Source of the DNA: Peptococcaceae bacterium
GTDB lineage: Bacteria > Bacillota > Peptococcia > Peptococcales > Peptococcaceae
NCBI GenBank assembly: GCA_017383785.1
Contig: JAFNVD010000026.1
Coordinates: forward strand, 1-5,201
DNA length: 5,201 nucleotides
Direction of reading: 5' to 3'
The notes under the pieces were generated by a model, which worked only from the letters and a program-made list of their open reading frames with translations, was not told the DNA's origin and did not search any database. The translations under genes and the position numbers were made by a program. How positions within the stretch are numbered: position 1 is the stretch's first letter; every line of letters starts with the position of its first letter. Positions 1 through 4,917 of this stretch are shown in pieces.

Positions 1-29
1 CCAGTGAAATAGAAGAAGACAAGGCTTTT

Positions 30-608
30 TTAAGCCGTATCGATACTGTCCAGCTGTACCGATAACCCCGTACATTCATCAAATGCTCTGTCTCCAATTC
101 GTTGCACCTGTGCGGGAATGTGTATCTGTTTCAGTTTACGGCAATTCTGAAAAGCTCTGTCATCAATTTCTGTCAAGGTGTCTGGCAATGTCACTTTAGA
201 TAATGCCGCAGCATTGCGAAACAAATCTGCATAAAGCTTTATCGTACCGGAGCGTATCGATACTTCCGTAATATTACGTACGTCTCCTTTGACACGCCAT
301 GCGATTGGTCCCGCATATACGATACCGTCAGGCTGTGCAGAAAACCATGGTGTATCATGAAATGCTTCATGCCCAATCACACGCAAAGACTGCGTAAATG
401 CAATATCCCGTAGTGCTGTGCATTCTGCAAAAGCCTGAATTCCGATTTTCACGACACGATCAGATAGTATCACCTGCTCTACCGTATGATTGCCGTAAAA
501 TGCACGATATCCTATTTCCACAACATCATCGGGAATCTGCACAACTGCCTCTGTACCTGTATATTGTTTTAATATACCACGCTCTATCAAAAAGGTCATA
601 CGATTCAC
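30..608 (-). CDS. BspA-type leucine-rich repeat protein (LRR_5 family), cytoplasmic
   Basis: A 192-residue protein made almost wholly of BspA/Treponema-type leucine-rich repeats, about 23 residues each with the core 'IG-x-x-AF-x-x-C-x-x-L'. Clear repeats lie at about residues 29-51, 52-74, 75-86, 145-168 and 168-182, with a degenerate one at 121-143. The stretch TPWFSAQPDGIVYAG (86-100) is the short insert typical of BspA-like proteins, and the N-terminal 'GILKQYTGTE' also looks like the standard opening of such modules. There is no signal peptide, membrane segment or cell-wall anchor, so it should act inside the cell, unlike the surface-exposed BspA adhesins. The GTG start at 608 is chosen because AAGGAG lies 5 bases upstream; the in-frame ATG at 599 would be 14 bases from it. 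It is the last visible gene of the VWA-AAA operon, 45 bases after the ATPase gene. LRRs bind proteins, so a recognition or adaptor role for the ATPase is inferred, not shown. Confidence 0.85.
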   Translation of the reverse strand: MNRMTFLIERGILKQYTGTEAVVQIPDDVVEIGYRAFYGNHTVEQVILSDRVVKIGIQAFAECTALRDIAFTQSLRVIGHEAFHDTPWFSAQPDGIVYAGPIAWRVKGDVRNITEVSIRSGTIKLYADLFRNAAALSKVTLPDTLTEIDDRAFQNCRKLKQIHIPAQVQRIGDRAFDECTGLSVQLDSIDTA

Positions 609-613
609 ACTTT

Positions 614-619
614 CTCCTT
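614..619 (-). promoter_or_regulatory. Shine-Dalgarno site of the LRR gene
   Basis: AAGGAG on the minus strand, 5 bases before the GTG at 608. It supports the GTG start over the ATG three codons later. It lies 5 bases downstream of the 625-646 hairpin, so folding or processing of that hairpin could affect ribosome access. Confidence 0.7.
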
Positions 620-620
620 A

Positions 621-650
621 ATACGGGACGCTGAGGACAGCGTCCCCTAC
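621..650 (-). repeat. Palindromic intergenic repeat, copy 1 (AAA/LRR spacer)
   Basis: A perfect 9-bp inverted repeat: on the minus strand GGGACGCTG (646-638), loop TCCT, CAGCGTCCC (633-625), preceded by GTAG and followed by GTAT. A near-identical unit lies at 2199-2226 in the same orientation. It begins 3 bases after the ATPase stop codon and ends just before the LRR ribosome binding site. No T-run follows it on the minus strand, so it does not look like a terminator. A REP- or MITE-like dispersed element, or an mRNA-processing/stability hairpin, are the likeliest readings. Confidence 0.8.
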
Positions 651-653
651 AAA

Positions 654-2183
654 TCATGATTGCAACAACTCAATGTCGCCGAGGTTTAATTCCTGAATAT
701 TCTGCATTAGTTTTTTCTGACGTTCGTAAAACAATAGCTCCTGATTGTGTGCGAAATATTTTTCACAGCCATATTCACTAATATATTTGGCGGTGTATGG
801 GTTTGTTGTAAGTTCGGTCACAACAATCAATAATTCATGGCCACCGTTAAATACTTCCTCAACAAAGAGGAACAGATTTTCCAATAGAATACCCTTTTCC
901 TGCCCGCTTTGTTTCAGCTGTTTTACTCTGTTGTCAAAGTCCATTTTAAGCAATGCAAAGGCATTCATTCCATCCGATTCTGTTACAATCAGATCTAGAT
1001 ACTGATCTAATATATCAATTACTGATAAGGTCTGCGCTTGTTTTTCTATAGACAGACTGCCTGCTTTACGTCCATAATCCAGTTTTTTCAGTTCCTCTGT
1101 TTTAAGCGTTTCCAATACAGCGAAAGGCTGTACACCGGCTTTGCTAACATGTACACGGAACTGTTTTAAAATTTGCATCAGCTGTTCCAGTTCTTTTTTG
1201 CCGTTGATAATTGTTTTCACTTCATCGGTTACAGCATCCAGCAAAAGCCCAATCAAAGATAGTCGTTCATCAAAACCGGCAGATCCGGCACGTTCCTTGA
1301 TTTCTTCCGTCGTATTGCCTGCCAGGATTTCTTCTATCTGATAATCACTGCGATATTTATTAAACAAATCATAATATACCGCAAAGTTTTTCGCGATTTT
1401 ACTGTCTTGCAGATACTGACCTACCAAATCTTCATCTATGGTCAAACCATGATGCTCATATAATGCTATCATTTGGCTCAAATCATCCCAACCGCGGGCG
1501 GTAACAAACCGTTTGCCATCAATGGTAGATTCAATCTTGTAGAAATCATTTTTGCGAATATCCAAATAGGTAATCACTGCAGGATGTACCCCTGTTTTGT
1601 ATGCATACTCTTTCCATACATCAAAGTCCGGCTCCACATCAACCCGTTTTAATCTGTCCCAGGTAACAATGTCAAACTCACGCACAGAGTTGTTGTATTC
1701 CGGCGGGTTGCCGGCAGTGACTACTACCCAGCCTTCCGGCACACGATGGCGGCCGAACACTTTGTATTGCAAAAACTGCAGCATAATCGGTGCCAATGTT
1801 TCCGATACACAGTTAATTTCATCTAAAAATAAAATTCCTTCTTTTATGCCCGTTTCTTCCATCAAATCATAAATAGATGCAATGATTTCACTCATGGTAT
1901 ATTCACTTACCGCATATTCTTTATCACCATATGTTTTATGTTCAATATATGGTAACCCCAATGCACTCTGACGAGTATGATGTGTCATAGAATAGGACAG
2001 CATTCCAACTCCAAGCTCTGCTGCCACTTGCTCCATGATGGCTGTTTTACCAATGCCCGGAGGGCCCATCAGGAAAATCGGACGCTGTTTATGCATTGGA
2101 ATGATATAATTCCCACGTTCATCTTTGGTAAAATATGCGGTCATAGCATTTTGAATCTGTTCTTTTGCCTGTTTAATATTCAT
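654..2183 (-). CDS. MoxR-type AAA+ ATPase, partner of the VWA protein
   Basis: A 509-residue AAA+ ATPase. The Walker A motif GPPGIGKT is at residues 40-47, Walker B ILFLDEIN at 117-124, sensor 1 VVVTAGNPPEYN at 153-164 with Asn159, a probable arginine finger in the WDRLKR segment (175-180), and a sensor-2-like Arg230 in TARGWDDL. The TRQSALGLP stretch (70-78) matches the region before the MoxR helix-2 insert. All key catalytic residues are present. The MoxR core fills roughly 1-250; the rest (about 250-509) is a mostly helical, charged region I cannot assign, longer than in a minimal MoxR protein of about 300-350 residues. The start is well supported by AAGGAGG about 7 bases upstream. It follows the VWA gene by 50 bases and precedes the LRR gene. 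MoxR ATPases act with VWA proteins as chaperone-like machines that insert cofactors or remodel complexes (RavA-ViaA, NorQ-NorD, CbbQ-CbbO). The client here is unknown. Confidence 0.9.
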   Translation of the reverse strand: MNIKQAKEQIQNAMTAYFTKDERGNYIIPMHKQRPIFLMGPPGIGKTAIMEQVAAELGVGMLSYSMTHHTRQSALGLPYIEHKTYGDKEYAVSEYTMSEIIASIYDLMEETGIKEGILFLDEINCVSETLAPIMLQFLQYKVFGRHRVPEGWVVVTAGNPPEYNNSVREFDIVTWDRLKRVDVEPDFDVWKEYAYKTGVHPAVITYLDIRKNDFYKIESTIDGKRFVTARGWDDLSQMIALYEHHGLTIDEDLVGQYLQDSKIAKNFAVYYDLFNKYRSDYQIEEILAGNTTEEIKERAGSAGFDERLSLIGLLLDAVTDEVKTIINGKKELEQLMQILKQFRVHVSKAGVQPFAVLETLKTEELKKLDYGRKAGSLSIEKQAQTLSVIDILDQYLDLIVTESDGMNAFALLKMDFDNRVKQLKQSGQEKGILLENLFLFVEEVFNGGHELLIVVTELTTNPYTAKYISEYGCEKYFAHNQELLFYERQKKLMQNIQELNLGDIELLQS

Positions 2184-2198
2184 ACGCTTCCTCCTTCT

Positions 2199-2226
2199 AA
2201 CGAGACGCTGGAGACAGCGTCCCTAC
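2199..2226 (-). repeat. Palindromic intergenic repeat, copy 2 (VWA/AAA spacer)
   Basis: The second copy of the element at 621-650. On the minus strand it reads GTAGGGACGCTG, loop TCTC, CAGCGTCTC, then GTT. The left arm is identical to copy 1. The right arm differs by one base, and that change keeps pairing as G-U in RNA from the minus strand, whereas the plus-strand RNA would carry an A-C mismatch. It lies between the VWA stop codon (2236) and the AAGGAGG of the ATPase gene, the same relative position and orientation as copy 1. No T-run follows, so terminator function is unlikely. Confidence 0.78.
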
Positions 2227-2233
2227 TGTTCTA

Positions 2234-3646
2234 TTATTCTTCTAACTCATATTTCTGCAGTACTAACTTCATAGCCCAGGCAGGTACCTGCGGCTCTTTA
2301 TAATCATCTTTGAGAAACACAAATGCGGTACGATATTCCGGTGCATAGGCAGGATAGGTGCCTTCCCCATCGGTAAAATAAATCATACCTTTCAAATTCG
2401 TAAATTTATGATGCTGTATCAATGTATCCACATACTGAAACGCAGGACGAAAATCAGTGCCGCCTCCGCCTTTCAATTGTAAATTGGCCATATAACGGTC
2501 AAACTCTTCTTTGCAGGTAATCACTGCATCATCATGTACATAGGCATCGCATTGGATGATATGCAGATTCATTTTACTAAAGAAATTTTCCTGCTGCATA
2601 AGAATGTTGTACGTTTTTTGTACAAACTGTTGTACCAGTTCTCCTTTTACCGAACCGGAAGTATCAATTACAATCACAAACTCTTTGATTCGTTTTACCT
2701 CTTTGTACTCCAATGGCTCAATGAGAGGAATTTTGTCATAAAGCTGCAAACCATAGGTGTAAAAAATATAGTCAAATTCATCATCATTTACCTGCATAAC
2801 CTCACCCAATGATGCAAATTTCTTTAAGAATGCAGCATAATCATATTTTTCACGGTTTACTGCCTGTAAATTCTGCATGAGCCCTAACGCTTTTTCTCCT
2901 GCTGCTTTAGAGAAAGTTTCCAAATCCATTTGCATTTGCCGGGAAATACTTTCCCACTGGTCTCGCACCTGTTTTTTCTGCTGTGTTAGGCGATCAATCT
3001 GTTCTGTAGATTCGGAACTGCTCTGGTTGAGACTTTCTCTGTCAGAATCGCCCTCTTCCAAAGAGGCTCTATCGCCTCCATCATTGTTTTCTGTATTCAG
3101 CGAATATAAATACCACGCCTCATGCTCATCAGCCAGAAACAATCTGCCCCAGTGAATCAATGTATCTTCATCAGGACGATGGCGCAATAAGTAATGGTAG
3201 AGTTTTTCAGCGGTTAATTGCCCAACGGCATTTCGTATAGGGGCCAACAACTCCTGCTGTTTTGCTTCTCGTTCCACCTTGGTGCAGTCAAGCCCCATCT
3301 CGGTAATCATATTTTCTACAGCCATATCACAAGACAAGTTCCATAAGATCTGATTGATACGACCATCCACATAAAAATGCTGAAATACACAATGCAATAT
3401 GACATGCAGATACTGACGCACCGGCATATTCTTTTCTCTGGAATACGTATGCAATACATATACCGGATCATACAACATACGAACACCGTCAGTAGCCAAA
3501 GGCCAAGTAGACGGTATCAGTTCCAAACGAGATAACGCCGGATTAATAAATCGCAATTTTACACTGAGCAAATCTCTGGAGAACCGTATTACTTCCTCCG
3601 CCAACGTATCAATTTGTGCCAAAGGCACACGTTCCGGTATGATCAT
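2234..3646 (-). CDS. VWA protein with degenerate metallopeptidase-like N-terminal domain (DUF2201 type)
   Basis: 470 residues. The N-terminal part (about 1-180) resembles the putative metallopeptidase domain of DUF2201 proteins: HVILHCVFQH at 81-90 followed by WNLSCDMAVE at 102-111. The usual HExxH is here HVILH, so the catalytic Glu is Val82 while the histidines remain; peptidase activity is therefore doubtful. An acidic, Ser-rich linker (about 184-216) and a charged helical stretch (about 216-262) lead to a C-terminal VWA domain with a full MIDAS set: DTSGS (328-332), Thr397 in GGGGTDF, and Asp426 in YFTDGEG, so it probably binds a divalent metal. The start at 3646 is chosen because GAGGTG lies 6 bases upstream. 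An in-frame ATG at 3793 would place the tspO terminator inside the coding region. It is the first gene of the operon with the MoxR ATPase. Such VWA proteins link the ATPase to its client; this role is inferred from the family pairing. Confidence 0.88.
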   Translation of the reverse strand: MIIPERVPLAQIDTLAEEVIRFSRDLLSVKLRFINPALSRLELIPSTWPLATDGVRMLYDPVYVLHTYSREKNMPVRQYLHVILHCVFQHFYVDGRINQILWNLSCDMAVENMITEMGLDCTKVEREAKQQELLAPIRNAVGQLTAEKLYHYLLRHRPDEDTLIHWGRLFLADEHEAWYLYSLNTENNDGGDRASLEEGDSDRESLNQSSSESTEQIDRLTQQKKQVRDQWESISRQMQMDLETFSKAAGEKALGLMQNLQAVNREKYDYAAFLKKFASLGEVMQVNDDEFDYIFYTYGLQLYDKIPLIEPLEYKEVKRIKEFVIVIDTSGSVKGELVQQFVQKTYNILMQQENFFSKMNLHIIQCDAYVHDDAVITCKEEFDRYMANLQLKGGGGTDFRPAFQYVDTLIQHHKFTNLKGMIYFTDGEGTYPAYAPEYRTAFVFLKDDYKEPQVPAWAMKLVLQKYELEE

Positions 3647-3652
3647 ACAAAA

Positions 3653-3658
3653 CACCTC
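3653..3658 (-). promoter_or_regulatory. Shine-Dalgarno site that fixes the VWA start
   Basis: GAGGTG on the minus strand, 6 bases before the ATG at 3646. No comparable site precedes the upstream in-frame ATG codons at 3793 or 3769, which lie within or beside the tspO terminator hairpin. Confidence 0.75.
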
Positions 3659-3724
3659 GCTTTCCTTTGATGTACGATTATCTTGTTGGTTTATTCTTAC
3701 CCGTTCTACATCAGTGCAAAACAA

Positions 3725-3733
3725 AATATAACA
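3725..3733 (-). promoter_or_regulatory. Candidate extended -10 promoter of the VWA-AAA-LRR operon
   Basis: The minus strand reads TGTTATATT, an extended -10 (TGn) with a five-of-six -10 hexamer (TATATT). The -35 region about 17 bases upstream is only TTATTA-like and weak, as is common for extended -10 promoters. Transcription would begin near 3718, giving a leader of about 70 bases before the VWA start. Its place just after the tspO terminator fits an independent transcription unit. I see no clear operator. Confidence 0.4.
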
Positions 3734-3750
3734 AGTATTCTCACCGATAA

Positions 3751-3790
3751 TAAAAAAACAGATGCCCATTTTAAAATTGACACCTGTTTT
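3751..3790 (-). terminator. Intrinsic terminator of tspO
   Basis: On the minus strand AAAACAGGTG (3790-3781) pairs with CATCTGTTTT (3764-3755), ten pairs including one G-U. Much of the interior (TCAATTTT/AAAATGGG) can pair further. The 3' arm runs straight into a seven-T tract (3758-3752). It begins 12 bases after the tspO stop codon. It separates tspO from the VWA operon and argues against read-through or an N-terminally extended VWA protein. Confidence 0.82.
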
Positions 3791-3802
3791 CACATCCTAT
3801 AT

Positions 3803-4276
3803 TTAATTTAACTGCCACACCATAAAATTCAAATACCCTGCAAAAGTCACCCATAATAAATACGGTATTTGTAGATAGGCGGCTGTTTTGTTGACCTGGT
3901 AAAAAGCACGAATCATAAGCAGTATCAAGACCCATAATAACATCAGCCATATAAACGCAAATCCATAGACTTTTGCATAAAAAAACAATAGGCTCCAGCA
4001 AAAATTTACTACTAACTGTATCCCAAACAATAGCAATCCTCTGCTGCGTTCTACCGAATGAGATGCCTGCCATACTTTACCGGCACTAATACCCATCAAC
4101 GCATATAAAATGCCCCATACAATCGGGAACACACTACCCGGTGGTGTTAATACCGGCTTCGCTGCATACATCTCATAAGCCTTCGTACCATCCTTGGTCA
4201 AAAAACCGGACAACGCACCTACCGCCTCAGTCAATAAAATAAACAATCCATACACTTTCCACATCGCAGTTCTCAT
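3803..4276 (-). CDS. tspO: TspO/MBR family membrane protein
   Basis: 157 residues, the usual TspO/MBR length, with five predicted membrane helices at about 8-25, 48-66, 81-98, 103-124 and 133-153. Family signatures are visible: KPVLTPPGSVFPIVWGILY (40-58), the loop 1 and helix 2 region; QLVVNFCWSLLFF (87-99) in helix 3; and WVTFAGYLNFMVWQLN (142-157) at the end. TspO proteins are the bacterial relatives of the mitochondrial translocator protein. They bind porphyrins and cholesterol-like ligands and have been linked to tetrapyrrole handling and stress responses; the role in this organism is not shown. The first ATG is chosen because AGGGGTGA stands 4 bases upstream; Met5 would be too far. The gene appears monocistronic, with terminators on both sides. 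Its upstream region has -10-like boxes (CATAAT, TAAAAT) but no convincing -35. Confidence 0.93.
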   Translation of the reverse strand: MRTAMWKVYGLFILLTEAVGALSGFLTKDGTKAYEMYAAKPVLTPPGSVFPIVWGILYALMGISAGKVWQASHSVERSRGLLLFGIQLVVNFCWSLLFFYAKVYGFAFIWLMLLWVLILLMIRAFYQVNKTAAYLQIPYLLWVTFAGYLNFMVWQLN

Positions 4277-4317
4277 ATAATCACCCCTGGATAGCGTATG
4301 TGATTTTAAATAAATTA

Positions 4318-4414
4318 TGCGTAAAACTTATAAAAATAAGAAAACCCCGTATCGTCCATCGTGAGTTAGACAAATACGGGGTTCTCTTTTTATTTTACTG
4401 TTGCGTAAAACCTA
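4318..4414. repeat. Short direct repeat pair flanking the 4340-4386 hairpin
   Basis: TGCGTAAAACTTA at 4318-4330 recurs as TGCGTAAAACCTA at 4402-4414 (12 of 13 bases), 84 bases apart and one on each side of the terminator hairpin. The rightmost copy lies in the 3' untranslated part of the YlbF-family gene and the other in the tspO upstream region. It could be chance, a duplicated operator half, or the trace of an insertion. The match does not extend further. Confidence 0.4.
4340..4386 (-). terminator. Terminator of the miaB-ylbF-type operon, possibly bidirectional
   Basis: The arms AACCCCGTAT (4343-4352) and ATACGGGGTT (4374-4383) form a perfect ten-pair stem. Two further pairs (4341-4385, 4340-4386) are possible past one mismatch. 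The loop of 21 bases is large but can form a small inner GTC/GAC stem. On the minus strand the 3' arm is followed by TTTTCTTATTTTTAT, which suits termination of the YlbF-family transcript about 68 bases after its stop codon. The plus strand is also followed by a T-rich run (TCTCTTTTTATTTT), so it could block transcription from either side. Confidence 0.78.
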
Positions 4415-4453
4415 AGTTAAAGTTTGTGCGCAGTATACAGTTGGGCTTACGGA

Positions 4454-4873
4454 TTAGTTACCGCAGCTACCTGTACCACAGCTGCCGGAACAACTGCAGC
4501 TACCGTCTGCACCGCTAGAACTGCAACCACTGCAGCCACCACCCTGCTGACCTGTAATACCAGCTGTGATGATCATGTTTACGGAACGCAGAATCTGTTC
4601 GAATGTCTGGTTAGCACCCAGGAATGTGCTGATATTTACGTTTTCGTTCATAGCAGCTTCCAGAGCTTCTACACGCTGTTTTTCTTCTTCAGACAGATCT
4701 TCGAAGCTTAAGCCTTTTGCCATAGCTTCCTGCTGAATCATCTGGTATTCTTCCACAATGCCTCTTGCTTCGGAATCCATCATCATTTTCATTTCTGCTT
4801 CTTTCAGAGCAGCCAGTTCTGCACAATTAGCCAGTGCATCTGCTAAATCTTTTGCTTTTGCGAAAATTTCCAC
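4454..4873 (-). CDS. YlbF/YmcA family regulator with Cys-rich tail
   Basis: 139 residues from the proposed GTG start. It is highly helical, starting MEIFAKAKDLADALANC and continuing with charged helices rich in Ala, Glu and Met to about residue 106, which fits the Com_YlbF family. The tail (111-139) is low-complexity Gly/Ser/Cys with Cys at 114, 117, 126, 128, 132 and 137. In Bacillus subtilis, YlbF, YmcA and YaaT form a complex that carries Fe-S clusters and assists RNase Y in mRNA processing, affecting competence, biofilm and sporulation. YlbF ends in a similar Cys/Gly tail, while ymcA is the one next to miaB (ymcB). This gene shows the tail of the first and the neighbour of the second, so I assign only the family. 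The GTG at 4873 has GGAGGTG 6 bases upstream; an ATG at 4888 would add five residues but lacks a ribosome site. It follows miaB by 44 bases and ends before a terminator. Confidence 0.85.
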   Translation of the reverse strand: MEIFAKAKDLADALANCAELAALKEAEMKMMMDSEARGIVEEYQMIQQEAMAKGLSFEDLSEEEKQRVEALEAAMNENVNISTFLGANQTFEQILRSVNMIITAGITGQQGGGCSGCSSSGADGSCSCSGSCGTGSCGN

Positions 4874-4879
4874 AATAAG

Positions 4880-4886
4880 CACCTCC
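4880..4886 (-). promoter_or_regulatory. Shine-Dalgarno site that moves the YlbF-family start to a GTG
   Basis: GGAGGTG on the minus strand, ending 6 bases before the GTG at 4873. It overlaps the in-frame ATG at 4888-4886 (ATGGAGGTG), so that ATG forms part of the ribosome site. The sequence upstream of the ATG is an A/T run without a purine-rich site. Confidence 0.72.
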
Positions 4887-4917
4887 ATTAAAATTTATAA
4901 AAAGTAAATTGTTTATA

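Noticed and set aside
23..36. Small hairpin GGCTT-TTTT-AAGCC at the end of the LRR gene
   Set aside because: Only five pairs, overlapping the stop codon, and followed on the minus strand by a mixed T/C run rather than a clean T-tract; too weak to call a terminator.
621..650. Hairpins at 625-646 and 2202-2223 as intrinsic terminators
   Set aside because: Neither is followed by a T-run in the direction of transcription, and a strong ribosome binding site for the next gene follows at once.
621..2226. CRISPR or transposon ends made by the two repeats
   Set aside because: Only two copies, about 1.6 kb apart, in direct orientation, with a normal conserved ATPase gene between them and no transposase; not an array nor inverted terminal repeats.
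2534..2812. Plus-strand open frames inside the VWA gene
   Set aside because: They are antisense to clearly conserved VWA coding sequence (MIDAS region) and show no domain; likewise for the plus-strand frames inside the ATPase, LRR, YlbF-family and miaB genes.
3679..3720. Alternative promoter with TTGCAC (-35) downstream of the chosen one
   Set aside because: The spacing gives only GAATAA or AAGAAT as -10 at poor match or 15-base spacing; the TGTTATATT box is better.
2234..3793. Long form of the VWA protein starting at 3793
   Set aside because: The extra 49 residues would be encoded across the tspO terminator hairpin and the probable promoter, have no ribosome site, and look non-conserved (Cys- and Phe-rich junk). 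The ATG at 3646 has GAGGTG at ideal spacing.
3771..4073. Minus-strand open frame of 100 codons
   Set aside because: It lies in another frame inside tspO, crosses its stop and the terminator, and has no ribosome site or recognisable motif.
4424..4711. Plus-strand frame with a Thr/Ala-rich repeat look (TAATCTTAAG-like)
   Set aside because: The apparent repeat is the antisense of the Gly/Ser/Cys tail codons of the YlbF-family gene.
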